DNA from: Rubrivivax sp.
Lineage (GTDB): Bacteria > Pseudomonadota > Gammaproteobacteria > Burkholderiales > Burkholderiaceae_C
DNA: 64,000 nucleotides
Direction: 5' to 3'
Assembly (NCBI GenBank): GCA_016789955.1
Contig: JAEUPB010000054.1
Coordinates: forward strand, 28,633 to 92,632
In this document: in pieces, positions 32,621-43,275 of the stretch
How positions within the stretch are numbered: the stretch's first letter is position 1
Layout of the letters: the number at the start of each line of letters is the position of its first letter
The notes under the pieces: model-generated
Told to the model about the DNA's origin: nothing
Databases searched by the model: none
The model's input: only the letters and a program-made list of their open reading frames with translations
Translations under genes and position numbers: made by a program

Positions 32621-33705
32621 CCCGGCCGCTGCGCGTGGCGGTGATCGGCGCCGGCATCGCCGACCGGCACGTGGCCGCCTTCCGCTGGCTGCCGCGCCAG
32701 TACGACGTGGCGGTGGTGTGCTCGCTCGACGAGGAGCGGGGCCGCGCGCTGTGCCAGCGCCACGACGTGCGCGAGTACAGCCGCGACGCCGCGGCCACCA
32801 TCGCCCGCGCCGACATCGACATCGTCGACATCTGCACGCCGCCGTCGGAGCACTATGCGATGGTCGAGCGGGCGCTGGCGGCGGGCAAGCACGTGATCTG
32901 CGAGAAGCCGCTGTTCGGCTCGCTGGCCGAGGTCGACCGCATCGCCGGGCGCGTGCGCGAGTCCGGCCGGCAGCTGATGCCGATCTTCCAGTACCGCTAT
33001 GGCGCCGGCGTGCAGAAGCTGCGCCACCTGGTCGGGCTCGGGCTGGCCGGTGCGCCGATCCTGACCACGGTGGAGACGCACTGGTGGCGCGGACCGTCGT
33101 ACTACGACGTGCCCTGGCGCGGCAAGTGGGCCACCGAGCTCGGCGGCGGCCTGCTCGGCCACGCGATCCACGCGCACGACCTGCTGTGCCACGTGCACGG
33201 GGACGTCGAGCACGTCTACGCGCTCGGCACCACGCGGGTCAACCCGATCGAGGTCGAGGACACGATGGCGCTGTCGCTGCGCATGGCCAACGGCTCGCTG
33301 GCCAGCCTGTCGATGACGCTGGGGTCGCGCCAGGAGATCTCGCGCCTGCGCTTCTGCTTCCGCGAGCTGTGCGCGCAGAGCGTCACCGAGCCGTACACGG
33401 TGGGCCGCGACCCGTGGACCTTCATCGCCGGGGATCCCGCGCACCAGGCGCGGGTGGACGCGGCGCTGGCCGACTGGCCCGCGCACGAGGACGGGTACAC
33501 GCGGCAGTTCGAGCTGTTCCATGCCGCGCTCGCCGCCGGTGCCGAGCCGCCGGTCACGCTCGCCGATGCGCGCCGCTCGCTCGAGCTCGTCACCGCCGCC
33601 TACCACTCGCAGCGCCACGGCTGCGGCGTTCCGCTGCCGATCACCGACACCCATCCGCTGTACGCGTCGTGGCTGCCAGCGAACCACCGGGAGACCGCGC
33701 GGTGA
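32617..33705 (+). CDS. Gfo/Idh/MocA family oxidoreductase 2
   Basis: A 362-residue oxidoreductase with a canonical dinucleotide motif (VAVIGAGIADRHVAAF), the catalytic Lys motif HVICEKPLFGSLAEVD, and the substrate-site LGGGLLGHAIHAHDLLCHVHG. The GTG start overlaps the previous stop (GTGA), so the two oxidoreductases are translationally coupled and may act in sequence or together. It shares only the fold with oxidoreductase 1. Its stop overlaps the GH43 GTG in the same fashion. Confidence 0.89.
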   Translation: MTRPLRVAVIGAGIADRHVAAFRWLPRQYDVAVVCSLDEERGRALCQRHDVREYSRDAAATIARADIDIVDICTPPSEHYAMVERALAAGKHVICEKPLFGSLAEVDRIAGRVRESGRQLMPIFQYRYGAGVQKLRHLVGLGLAGAPILTTVETHWWRGPSYYDVPWRGKWATELGGGLLGHAIHAHDLLCHVHGDVEHVYALGTTRVNPIEVEDTMALSLRMANGSLASLSMTLGSRQEISRLRFCFRELCAQSVTEPYTVGRDPWTFIAGDPAHQARVDAALADWPAHEDGYTRQFELFHAALAAGAEPPVTLADARRSLELVTAAYHSQRHGCGVPLPITDTHPLYASWLPANHRETAR

Positions 33706-35309
33706 TCGTCAACCCCATCCTTCCGGGCTTCAACCCGGACCCGTCGATCTGCCGCGTCGGCGACGTGTACTACATCGCGACGTCGACGTTCGAGTGGTAC
33801 CCGGGCGTGCAGATCCACCGCTCGACCGACCTCGTCAACTGGACGCTGGTCGCGCGGCCGCTGACGCGCGCGTCGCAGCTGGACATGCGCGGCAACCCGG
33901 ACTCGTGCGGCATCTGGGCGCCGTGCCTGTCGTGGGCCGATGGCCTCTTCTGGCTCGTCTACACCGACGTCAAGCGCTACGAGGGCAACTTCAAGGACAC
34001 GCACAACTACATCGTCACCGCGCCGGCGATCGACGGCCCGTGGAGCGACCCGGTGCACGTCAACTCATCGGGCTTCGACCCGAGCCTGTTCCACGACGAC
34101 GACGGGCGCACGTGGTTCGTCAACATGGTCTGGAACCCGCTCACCGCATCGGTCGGCGGCAAGCCGCGCGCGCCGGCGTTCGACGGCATCCTGCTGCAGC
34201 AGTGGGACGCGGCACAGCGCCGGCTGGTCGGCCCGGTGCGCAACATCTTCAAGGGCACGTCGCTCGGCCTCGTCGAGGGACCGCACCTGCACAAGCGCGG
34301 CGGCTGGTACTACCTCACCACCGCGGAGGGCGGCACGGCCTACGACCACGCGGTGACGATGGCGCGCTCCCGGCACATCGAGGGCCCCTACGAGCTGCAC
34401 CCGCAGCGGCACCCGATCACGTCGAAGGACCACCCGGAGGCGCCGCTGCAGCGTGCCGGCCACGGGCAGATCGTCGAGACGCCCGACGGGCTGACCTACC
34501 ACACGCACCTGTGCAGCCGGCCGCTGCCGGGAACGCGCCGCTCGCCGCTGGGCCGCGAGACGGCGATCCAGCGCTGCGAGTGGCGCGACGACGGCTGGCT
34601 CTACCTGGCCGGCGGCGGCGTCGTGCCGCACGTCGAGGTGCCGTCGCCCGATCCGGCCAGCCGGCGCGAGCCGCGCGGCGAGCGCCATCACCGCTTCGCC
34701 GACTCGCGCGAGCTGCCGATGGACTTCCAGTGGCTGCGCACGCCCGACCCCGAGCGGTTGTTCACGCTGACGCCGGGCGGCCTGAGGCTGCACGGACGCG
34801 AGTCGATCGGCAGCTGGTTCGAGCAGAGCCTGGTCGCACGGCGGCAGGAGGACTTCGTGTTCCGCGCCGAGACCACGCTCGCGCGTTTCGAGCCAAGCAC
34901 CTACCAGCAGTCCGCGGGCCTGGTGCTGTACTACAACCGCTTCAAGTTCCACTTCCTCTCGGTGAGCCGCGACGAGCGGCTCGGGCGCGTGCTGACGATC
35001 CTGTCGTGCCCCGCCGACTGGCCCGACGGCCGGCTGGAGTTCCCGCTGGCCGAGCCGATCCCGCTGCCCGGCGACGGCCCGCTGCGCCTGGCCATCGAGG
35101 TCGACCACGCGCAGGCGCGCTTCTGGTGCGATGCCGGCAGCGGTCCGATGCCGGTGGGCGGCGTGCTCGATGCGAGCCTCGTGTCCGACGAGGCCGGCCG
35201 CGGCGCGCACGGCTCGTTCACCGGCGCCTTCGTCGGCATGCTGGCCTTCGACACCTCCGGCGGGGGCTGCCCCGCCGACTTCACCGAGTTCCGGTACACG
35301 CCGCGCTGA
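33702..35309 (+). CDS. GH43 beta-xylosidase (XynB type)
   Basis: A 535-residue cytoplasmic beta-xylosidase. The catalytic triad is Asp13 (ILPGFNPDPSICR), Asp126 (SSGFDPSLFHDDDGRTWF) and Glu192 (LVEGPHLHKRGGWYYL). A C-terminal beta-sandwich (from about residue 335, LPMDFQWLRTPDPERLF) is typical for GH43 beta-xylosidases. It splits xylo-oligosaccharides to xylose for the downstream XylA/XylB. The start is GTG, overlapping the upstream stop. No signal peptide. Confidence 0.93.
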   Translation: MIVNPILPGFNPDPSICRVGDVYYIATSTFEWYPGVQIHRSTDLVNWTLVARPLTRASQLDMRGNPDSCGIWAPCLSWADGLFWLVYTDVKRYEGNFKDTHNYIVTAPAIDGPWSDPVHVNSSGFDPSLFHDDDGRTWFVNMVWNPLTASVGGKPRAPAFDGILLQQWDAAQRRLVGPVRNIFKGTSLGLVEGPHLHKRGGWYYLTTAEGGTAYDHAVTMARSRHIEGPYELHPQRHPITSKDHPEAPLQRAGHGQIVETPDGLTYHTHLCSRPLPGTRRSPLGRETAIQRCEWRDDGWLYLAGGGVVPHVEVPSPDPASRREPRGERHHRFADSRELPMDFQWLRTPDPERLFTLTPGGLRLHGRESIGSWFEQSLVARRQEDFVFRAETTLARFEPSTYQQSAGLVLYYNRFKFHFLSVSRDERLGRVLTILSCPADWPDGRLEFPLAEPIPLPGDGPLRLAIEVDHAQARFWCDAGSGPMPVGGVLDASLVSDEAGRGAHGSFTGAFVGMLAFDTSGGGCPADFTEFRYTPR

Positions 35310-35329
35310 CCGGCGCCGCCGCAACCCGC

Positions 35330-36385
35330 ATGGCCCACGCCCTCGCCCTCGTCCTCGAACGCGCCCGCGAGATGCGCCTGCGCGAGATCGACCTGCCGCT
35401 GGTGCCGGGGCCGGACGAGCTGCGCATCGGCATCCGCACGGTGGGGATCTGCGGCAGCGACCTGCACTACCTGCAACACGGCGCGATCGGGCCTTTCGTG
35501 CTGCGCCAGCCGATGGTGCTCGGGCACGAGGCCTCCGGCGTCGTGCTGGAGGTCGGCAGTGCGGTGCGGGGCTACGCGGTCGGCGACCGCGTCTGCATCG
35601 AGCCCGGCGTGCCGCGCCTGGACTCGCCGGCCGTGCTGAGGGGCGTCTACAACCTCGACCCGTCGGTGCGCTTCTGGGCCACGCCGCCGGTGCACGGCTG
35701 CCTGACGCCGGAGGTGGTGCACCCGGCGCTGTTCACGCACAAGCTGCCCGATGCCGTGAGCTTCGCCGAGGGCGCCTTCGTGGAACCGCTGGCCATCGGG
35801 CTGCAGGTGGCGACCAAGTCGCGGTTCAAGCCCGGCGACGTCGCCGTCGTCCTGGGTGCCGGCACCATCGGCGCGATGTGCACGCTGGCCGCGTTGGCCG
35901 GCGGTGCCGCGCAGGTGGTGCTCGCCGATCCGGTGGCGCCGAAGCTGGCCCGGTTCGCGCAGCGGCGCGCCGTGCGCACCGTCGAGCTGCCGCGCGAGTC
36001 GCTGGCCGATGCCGTGTCGCAGGCCACCGGCGGCTGGGGAGCCGACGTGGTCATCGAGGCCAGCGGCGCGGCCGGCGCGTATGCCGGGATCTCCGACCTC
36101 GCCGGGCCGGGTGGCTGCCTCGTGCTCGTCGGCATGCCCGCGCTGCCCGTGCCGCTGGACATCGTCGCGCTGCAGGCCAAGGAGCTGCGCGTCGAGACGG
36201 TGTTCCGCTACGCCAACATGTTCCCGCGCGCCCTCCAGCTGCTGGCCAGCGGGCAGGTCGACGTGCGGCCCTTCATCTCGCGGCGCTTCGCCTTCGCGTC
36301 GGCGATCGAGGCCTTCGAGCAGGCGGCGCTGGGTCTGCCGCAGGACCTGAAGATCCAGATCGACATGCCCGGGGGAGCGGCGTGA
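35330..36385 (+). CDS. Zinc-dependent medium-chain alcohol dehydrogenase, xylitol/L-iditol dehydrogenase-like
   Basis: A 351-residue MDR enzyme of the sorbitol/xylitol dehydrogenase group. Zinc-site residues are Cys in GICGSDLHYLQHG, His/Glu in VLGHEASGVV, and a Glu in FVEPLAIGLQVATK. The NAD motif is VVLGAGTIGAMCTLAAL. It would oxidise xylitol to D-xylulose, feeding xylulokinase next to it, or interconvert other pentitols. The structural-zinc cysteine cluster of many family members is absent (IEPGVPRLDSPAVLRGVYNL), which is common in sorbitol-dehydrogenase types. It lies 20 bp after the GH43 gene. Confidence 0.89.
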   Translation: MAHALALVLERAREMRLREIDLPLVPGPDELRIGIRTVGICGSDLHYLQHGAIGPFVLRQPMVLGHEASGVVLEVGSAVRGYAVGDRVCIEPGVPRLDSPAVLRGVYNLDPSVRFWATPPVHGCLTPEVVHPALFTHKLPDAVSFAEGAFVEPLAIGLQVATKSRFKPGDVAVVLGAGTIGAMCTLAALAGGAAQVVLADPVAPKLARFAQRRAVRTVELPRESLADAVSQATGGWGADVVIEASGAAGAYAGISDLAGPGGCLVLVGMPALPVPLDIVALQAKELRVETVFRYANMFPRALQLLASGQVDVRPFISRRFAFASAIEAFEQAALGLPQDLKIQIDMPGGAA

Positions 36386-36386
36386 G

Positions 36387-36420
36387 CGCGCCGGGCCGCT
36401 CCCGAGCGCTCATCCCGGAG
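36387..36420. repeat. Dispersed repeat copy between xylitol dehydrogenase and xylB
   Basis: This 34 bp block is the reverse complement of 411-444 with one mismatch, although the two are 36 kb apart in unrelated operons. It occupies most of the 55 bp spacer after the dehydrogenase stop. It contains the palindromic core GAGCGCTC. It is presumably a small mobile or REP-like intergenic element. Confidence 0.7.
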
Positions 36421-36440
36421 CCGCAGGCGGGGGGTCTTCA

Positions 36441-37937
<1,497 letters not shown>

Positions 37938-37977
37938 CCTGAACGACCGTACGACCCTTCCTTCGACAAGGCCCGCC

Positions 37978-39294
37978 ATGACGACCACCGTCTACTCCCA
38001 TGTCCCCGAGATCCGCTACGAGGGCCCCGACAGCCGCAACCCGCTCGCCTTCCGTTGGTACGACGCCGGGCGCGTCGTGCTGGGCAAGACGCTGGCCGAG
38101 CAGCTGCGTCCGGCGGTGTGCTACTGGCACACTTTTGTCTGGGGCGGCCAGGACCCGTTCGCGCTCGGCGGCAACCTGTTCGAGCGGCCCTGGTTCAGCG
38201 GCGAGCCGATGGCGGCGGCGCGGCTGAAGCTCGATGCGGCGTTCGACTTCTTCGGCCGCCTGGGCCTGCCGTACTGGTGCTTCCACGACCGCGACGTGGC
38301 TCCGGAGGGCGCCTCGCTGCGCGAGTCCAACGCGAACCTGGATGCCATCCTCGAGGTCGCCGCACGCAAGATGCAGGACGGCGGGCCGAAGCTGCTGTGG
38401 GGCACGGCCAACCTGTTCTCGCACCCGCGCTACATGAGCGGCGCGGCGACCAATCCCGACCCGGAGGTCTACGCCTACGCGGCCGCGCAGGTCAAGCACG
38501 CCCTCGAATGGACGCAGCGGCTCGGCGGGGCCAACTACGTGCTGTGGGGCGGGCGCGAAGGGTACGAGACGCTGCTGAACACGCAGCTGCGGCGCGAACT
38601 CGACCAGTACGGCCGCTTCCTCGCCGCGGTGGTCGAGCACAAGCACCGGATCGGGTTCGGTGGAACGATCCTGATCGAGCCCAAGCCGCAGGAGCCCACC
38701 AAGCACCAGTACGACTACGACGTCGCCACCGTCTACGGCTTCCTCGCGCGCTACGGCCTGGAGGACGAGGTCAGGGTCAACATCGAGGTCAACCACGCCA
38801 CGCTGTCGGGCCACAGCTTCGAGCACGAGGTAGCCACCGCGTGCGCGCTGGGCATCTTCGGCTCCATCGACGCCAACCGCGGCGACGAGCAGCTCGGCTG
38901 GGACACCGACCAGTTCCCGAACAACCATGTCTCGCTCGTCCCGGCGATGCTCGAACTGATCCGCCACGGCGGCTTCACGACCGGCGGCATGAACTTCGAC
39001 GCCAAGGTGCGCCGCCAGAGCATCGACCCGCAGGACCAGCTCGAGGCCCACGTCGGCGGCATCGACACGCTGGCCCGTGCGTACCTCGCCGCGGCGGCGC
39101 TGTACGAGTCCGGCGAACTGGAGCGGGTGCTGACCGAGCGCTACGCCGGCTGGGATGGTGCGCTCGGCCAGCGCATCCTCGGCGGCGCCACGCTGGACGA
39201 CCTCGCGCAGACCGTGCAGCAGCAGGGGCTCGATCCGCGGCAGCGCTCGGGCCGGCAGGAGCGTCTGGAGAACATCGTCAACCGCCACGTCTGA
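37978..39294 (+). CDS. xylA: Xylose isomerase
   Basis: A 438-residue class II xylose isomerase, converting D-xylose to D-xylulose. The catalytic His/Asp pair is in [12 protein letters not shown]. Metal ligands are visible in [51 protein letters not shown] and [11 protein letters not shown]. The substrate Trp is in [16 protein letters not shown] purine-rich stretch before the ATG (ACAAGG) serves as a ribosome site. It closes the rightward xylose operon and converges on the lactonase gene. Confidence 0.97.
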   Translation: MTTTVYSHVPEIRYEGPDSRNPLAFRWYDAGRVVLGKTLAEQLRPAVCYWHTFVWGGQDPFALGGNLFERPWFSGEPMAAARLKLDAAFDFFGRLGLPYWCFHDRDVAPEGASLRESNANLDAILEVAARKMQDGGPKLLWGTANLFSHPRYMSGAATNPDPEVYAYAAAQVKHALEWTQRLGGANYVLWGGREGYETLLNTQLRRELDQYGRFLAAVVEHKHRIGFGGTILIEPKPQEPTKHQYDYDVATVYGFLARYGLEDEVRVNIEVNHATLSGHSFEHEVATACALGIFGSIDANRGDEQLGWDTDQFPNNHVSLVPAMLELIRHGGFTTGGMNFDAKVRRQSIDPQDQLEAHVGGIDTLARAYLAAAALYESGELERVLTERYAGWDGALGQRILGGATLDDLAQTVQQQGLDPRQRSGRQERLENIVNRHV

Positions 39295-39329
39295 CGGCAG
39301 TCGGATCGCCGGCCGGCCGGGCGTGCGGC

Positions 39330-40238
39330 TCAGGCCGCGAACCGCCAGGGCGGCAGGCCGCGGCGCCCGACGGCGCACGCGAGCACGGCACCGGCCAGTG
39401 GCTGGCCGGCGAGCGCCGGCGCGGACAGCCCGATGCGGGCCGTCGTCACGAACAGCGTGTCCAGGCCCGCCCCGCCGAACACCGGACAGGTCGGGCGCGT
39501 CACCGGCAGCGCCTGCCGCTCGGTGATGGCGCCGGAGGGGTCGAACCGCACCACGGCGCCGCCGTCCCACAACGCGACCCACAGCCCGCCCTCGGCGTCC
39601 ACCGCCGCGCCGTCGGGAAAACCGTCCGTGTGGGCCAGCCGTGCGAACTCCTGCGGGGGGCCGAGCGTGCCGTCCGGGTGGTAGTCGGCCGTGAGGATGC
39701 ACCGCGTCGGCGAGTCGCACCAGTACAGGCGCGTCCCGTCCGGGCTGAAGGCGATGCCGTTGGCCACCGTCACCGGCGGCAACGGGAGCCGCTGCACCGA
39801 CATCCGCTCGTCGACGCGGTAGTAGGCCCCGATCGGCGCGCCGTCGCGCGCCTCGTTGAACGTGCCGAAGACGAACCGGCCCTGCGAGTCGCAGCGGCCG
39901 TCGTTGATGCGCGTGGTGGGCTGCTCGGGCTGCACCGGCACGACGTCGCCCAGCAGCCTGCGCGTGTGCCAGTCGTACAGCGCCACACCCTGCTCCAAGC
40001 CCAGCAGCAGGCGACCCGGGCTGCGGCACAGCGCGAAGCTGCCGACGCGCTGGGTCAGCGCGAACGTGTCGAGACGACCTGCCGCATCGAGCCGGTGCAG
40101 CGTGCGCGACTCGATGTCGGTCCACCACAGCGCCTGCTCCCGGTCGCACCACAACGCGCACTCGCCGAGCACCGCGCGCACGGCACCGGCGCCCCGCACC
40201 GGCACGGCCGGCGTCATCGGGCTCGACGGCGTGGACAT
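39330..40238 (-). CDS. SMP-30/gluconolactonase family sugar lactonase
   Basis: A 302-residue six-bladed beta-propeller lactonase. The first metal Glu is in AVLGECALWCDREQALWW, Asn in INDGRCDSQGRFVFGTFNE, another Asn in TVANGIAFSPDGTRLYW and Asp in HTDGFPDGAAVDAEGGLWVALW. Such enzymes hydrolyse sugar lactones, here perhaps xylono- or arabinonolactone, hinting that the oxidoreductases produce aldonolactones beside the XylAB route. It is the last gene of the LacI-headed leftward operon, 13 bp after the ABC ATPase. Confidence 0.9.
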   Translation of the reverse strand: MSTPSSPMTPAVPVRGAGAVRAVLGECALWCDREQALWWTDIESRTLHRLDAAGRLDTFALTQRVGSFALCRSPGRLLLGLEQGVALYDWHTRRLLGDVVPVQPEQPTTRINDGRCDSQGRFVFGTFNEARDGAPIGAYYRVDERMSVQRLPLPPVTVANGIAFSPDGTRLYWCDSPTRCILTADYHPDGTLGPPQEFARLAHTDGFPDGAAVDAEGGLWVALWDGGAVVRFDPSGAITERQALPVTRPTCPVFGGAGLDTLFVTTARIGLSAPALAGQPLAGAVLACAVGRRGLPPWRFAA

Positions 40239-40251
40239 CGCACCGCGCCGC

Positions 40252-41106
40252 TCAGGGCACCGCCAGCTGGCGGTGGTCGGGGTCGGGGTCGAGCGCGGCG
40301 GCCAGCAGGCTGCGCGTGTACGGATGCTGCGGGCGCTCGAACAGCGCTTCGGTCTCGTCGAGCTCGACCAGGCGGCCTTGGACCATCACGGCCACGCGCG
40401 TGCACAGGTGCCGCACGACCGACAGTCCGTGCGCGATGAACAGGTAGGTCAAGCCGAAATCCTCCTGCAACTCGGCCAGCAGGTTGATGACCTGGGCCTG
40501 CACCGAGACGTCCAGGGCCGACACCGCTTCGTCGGCCACGACCAGCGAGGGTCGCATGACCAGCGCGCGCGCGATGCCGATGCGCTGCCGCTGGCCACCC
40601 GAGAAGGCGTGCGGATAGCGCGTGCGGTACTCCGGCCGGATACCCACGCGCCGCAGGATCCCGACCACACGGTCCTCGAGCTCGCTGCCGCTGGCCAGCC
40701 GGTGGATCACCAGCGGCTCGGCGACGATCTGCTGCACGGTCATGCGCGGGTTCAGCGAGCCGAACGGGTCCTGGAAGATCATCTGCAGCTCGGTGCGCAG
40801 CGGCTTGAGCGCCGCCTCGGGGAGCGCGGCCAGGTCCACCGGCGGCTCGCGGCCCTCGAGCGCGGCCCGGTGGTTGAACAGCACGCGGCCCGAGGTCGGG
40901 CGCGTGGCACGCAGGATCGCCCGGCCGAGTGTCGTCTTGCCGCTGCCGCTCTCGCCGACGATGCCCAGCGTCTCGCCGCGCTTCAGGTCGAAGGACACGT
41001 CGTCGCAGGCCTTGACCAGGCCGACCTGGCGCGACAGGAAGCCCTTCTGGACGATCGGGTAGTGCTTGCACAGCTGCTGCACCGACAGGATCACGTCGGG
41101 GTTCAC
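40252..41106 (-). CDS. Oligopeptide/oligosaccharide ABC transporter ATP-binding protein (OppF type)
   Basis: A 284-residue ATPase. Walker A is GESGSGKTTLGRAI, the Q-loop is MIFQDPFGSLNPRM, and the signature is SGGQRQRIGIARALV. Walker B reads VVADEAVSALDVSVQAQV and the switch His is in FIAHGLSVVRHL. It ends with the Opp-family C-terminal region FERPQHPYTRSLLAA, although the distal zinc/Fe-S-like cysteine tail is short. GTG overlaps the OppD-type stop. With the SBP-permease fusion it would energise import of xylo-oligosaccharides or aldouronic acids. Confidence 0.92.
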   Translation of the reverse strand: MNPDVILSVQQLCKHYPIVQKGFLSRQVGLVKACDDVSFDLKRGETLGIVGESGSGKTTLGRAILRATRPTSGRVLFNHRAALEGREPPVDLAALPEAALKPLRTELQMIFQDPFGSLNPRMTVQQIVAEPLVIHRLASGSELEDRVVGILRRVGIRPEYRTRYPHAFSGGQRQRIGIARALVMRPSLVVADEAVSALDVSVQAQVINLLAELQEDFGLTYLFIAHGLSVVRHLCTRVAVMVQGRLVELDETEALFERPQHPYTRSLLAAALDPDPDHRQLAVP

Positions 41107-42146
41107 GTCGCGATCCCTTCGGCGGCCAGCTCCTCGGCCCGCAGGCAGGCCACGCGGTGGCCCTCGGCCAGCGGCCGCAGCGGCGGCGGCTCGCCCTGGT
41201 CGCAGCGGCCCGGCTGCGCGTGCGGGCAGCGCGGGTGGAACGGGCAGCCGCGCGGCAGGTCGGTCAGCGAGGGCACCGAGCCGGCGATGCTCGGCAGGCG
41301 GCGGCTGCGAGCCCCCGCGAGGGCCGGCAACGACATCAGCAGCCCGCGCGTGTACGGATGGCGCGGCCGCTTCATGACCTCGCGCACCGGCGCCGACTCG
41401 ACGACACGGCCGCAGTACATCACGACCACGTCGTCGGCCGTCTGCGCGACCACCGCGAGGTCGTGCGTGATGAGCAGGATCGCGGTGCCGAGCGAGGCCT
41501 GCAGGGACTTCAGCAGCCGCAGGATCTGCGCCTGCAGCGTGACGTCCAGCGCCGTCGTGGGCTCGTCGGCGATCAGCAGCATCGGGTTGCACACCAGCGC
41601 CATCGCGATGACGACGCGCTGGCGCATGCCGCCCGAGAGTTCGTGCGGGTACTGCTTCAGCCGAGCCTCGGGCTGCGGGATGCCGACCTTCTCGAGCATC
41701 TCGAGCGCCCGCGCCTGCGCCTGCCGCCGCGTCACCGGCTGGTGCAGCAGGATCGCCTCGCAGATCTGGTTGCCGATCGTGTGCACCGGCGACAGCGCCG
41801 CCTGCGGCTCCTGGAAGATCATCGCCGCGAGTTCGCCGCGCACGCGGTACAGCTCGGGCGACCCCGCCGGCAGCGCGAGCACGTCGATCGGCGGCTCGCC
41901 CGTCGGGTGGATGCGGATCGAGCCGCCGGTGATGCGGCCCGGCGGCTGCACCAGCCGCAGGATCGAGTACGCGGTGACGCTCTTGCCGCAGCCCGATTCG
42001 CCCACCACCGCCAGCGTGCCGCCGCGCCGCAGCGTGAAGCTGGCGCCGTCGACCGCGCGCACGACGCCTTCCTCGGTGGCGAAGGTCGTGCGCAGCTCGC
42101 TGACCTCGAGCAGCAGGTCCGCGGGCGAGTCGCCGGGCTCAGCCAT
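41103..42146 (-). CDS. Oligopeptide/oligosaccharide ABC transporter ATP-binding protein (OppD type)
   Basis: A 347-residue ATPase. Walker A is VGESGCGKSVTAYSIL, the Q-loop is MIFQEPQAALSPVHTIG, and the signature is LSGGMRQRVVIAMALV. Walker B reads LLIADEPTTALDVTLQAQI. The Opp-type C-terminal cysteine motif is CPFHPRCPHAQPGRCDQG. It partners the OppF-type ATPase with a 4 bp gene overlap and overlaps the permease gene by 8 bp, so the whole transporter is translationally coupled. Confidence 0.93.
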   Translation of the reverse strand: MAEPGDSPADLLLEVSELRTTFATEEGVVRAVDGASFTLRRGGTLAVVGESGCGKSVTAYSILRLVQPPGRITGGSIRIHPTGEPPIDVLALPAGSPELYRVRGELAAMIFQEPQAALSPVHTIGNQICEAILLHQPVTRRQAQARALEMLEKVGIPQPEARLKQYPHELSGGMRQRVVIAMALVCNPMLLIADEPTTALDVTLQAQILRLLKSLQASLGTAILLITHDLAVVAQTADDVVVMYCGRVVESAPVREVMKRPRHPYTRGLLMSLPALAGARSRRLPSIAGSVPSLTDLPRGCPFHPRCPHAQPGRCDQGEPPPLRPLAEGHRVACLRAEELAAEGIAT

Positions 42147-43275
42147 ACGGGTCCGCCGCGTCCCTCAGGCCGTCGCCGAGGAAGTTGAAGCACAGCACGA
42201 CGCTGACGATGAAGCCCGCCGGCATCAGCAGCCACGGGTAGAAGCGCACCGCCTTCACGTCCAGGCAGTCCTGCAGCATCACGCCCCACGAGACGATCGG
42301 CGGCCGCAAGCCGAGGCCGAGGAACGACAGCGCCGTCTCGCCGAGGATCATGCCCGGCACCGACAGCGTCAGCGCGACGATGATGTGGCTCGTGAAGCCC
42401 GGCATCAGGTGGCGGAACAGGATGCGGCCGTGGCTCGCGCCCAGCAGCCGCGCGGCCACCGCGTAGTCCTCCTCGCGCAGCGCCAGGATCTTGCCGCGCA
42501 CCACCCGCGCCAGGCCGGTCCAGTTCAGCAGCCCGAGCAGCAGCGTGATCGCGAAGTACACCTTCAGCGCCGACCAGTCGCCCGGCAGGATCGCCGCCAG
42601 CGCGATCCACAGCGGCAGCTGCGGGAACGCCTGCAGGATCTCGATGCCGCGCTGGATCAGGTTGTCGGTGCGGCCGCCGACGTACCCGCTGATGCCGCCG
42701 ATCGTCATGCCCAGCACGAAGGTCAGCACGATGCCGACCAGGCCGACGGACAGCGAGATCCGCGCGCCGTAGACGGCGCGGCTGAACAGGTCGCGGCCGT
42801 ACTTGTCGGCGCCGAGCAGGAACAGCGTGGCGGTGGCGCCTTCGGGCGGCGCGCGTGCCGCCGACGCCGCCCGCCACGCCGCCTCGTCGATCGCCAGCAG
42901 GCGCGTGCGCATCGGCAGCAGGCCCCACAGCCGCACGTCGCTGCCGGGCGTGAACCAGGCCAGCGGCACCGCCACGTCGGTCTCGCTGTAGCTCTTGCGG
43001 AACGTGATCGGATCGGTGTGCTGGCGCAAGGCGCGCACGTGCAGGCCCTGCGACGGGCTCCAGCGCAACGCCTGCGGTGGCGCGTAGGCGTGATCGAGGT
43101 GGCGCTCGTCGGGCGCGTACGGTGCGACGACCTCGGCCATCACGCCGATCAGGTACAGCGCGATCAGCACGAACAACGACGCCACGGCCAGCTTGTGGCG
43201 GCGGAAGCGCCGGGCGATCAGTTGGCCCTGGGACAGGCTGCCGCTGGCGGCGCCGCGGGCGGAGTCGGCGCTCAT
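42139..43275 (-). CDS. ABC transporter permease (OppC type)
   Basis: A 378-residue inner-membrane permease. A cytoplasmic N-terminus with RRFRRHKLAVASLFVLIALY leads into TM1. An unusually long periplasmic insert (about residues 45-165, with LLGADKYGRDLFSRAVYGAR) follows, then five helices. The EAA loop reads REEDYAVAARLLGASHGRIL and the C-terminus is VVLCFNFLGDGLRDAADP. It pairs with the permease half of the fusion encoded upstream. ATG overlaps the upstream stop by 4 bp. Confidence 0.92.
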   Translation of the reverse strand: MSADSARGAASGSLSQGQLIARRFRRHKLAVASLFVLIALYLIGVMAEVVAPYAPDERHLDHAYAPPQALRWSPSQGLHVRALRQHTDPITFRKSYSETDVAVPLAWFTPGSDVRLWGLLPMRTRLLAIDEAAWRAASAARAPPEGATATLFLLGADKYGRDLFSRAVYGARISLSVGLVGIVLTFVLGMTIGGISGYVGGRTDNLIQRGIEILQAFPQLPLWIALAAILPGDWSALKVYFAITLLLGLLNWTGLARVVRGKILALREEDYAVAARLLGASHGRILFRHLMPGFTSHIIVALTLSVPGMILGETALSFLGLGLRPPIVSWGVMLQDCLDVKAVRFYPWLLMPAGFIVSVVLCFNFLGDGLRDAADPYG

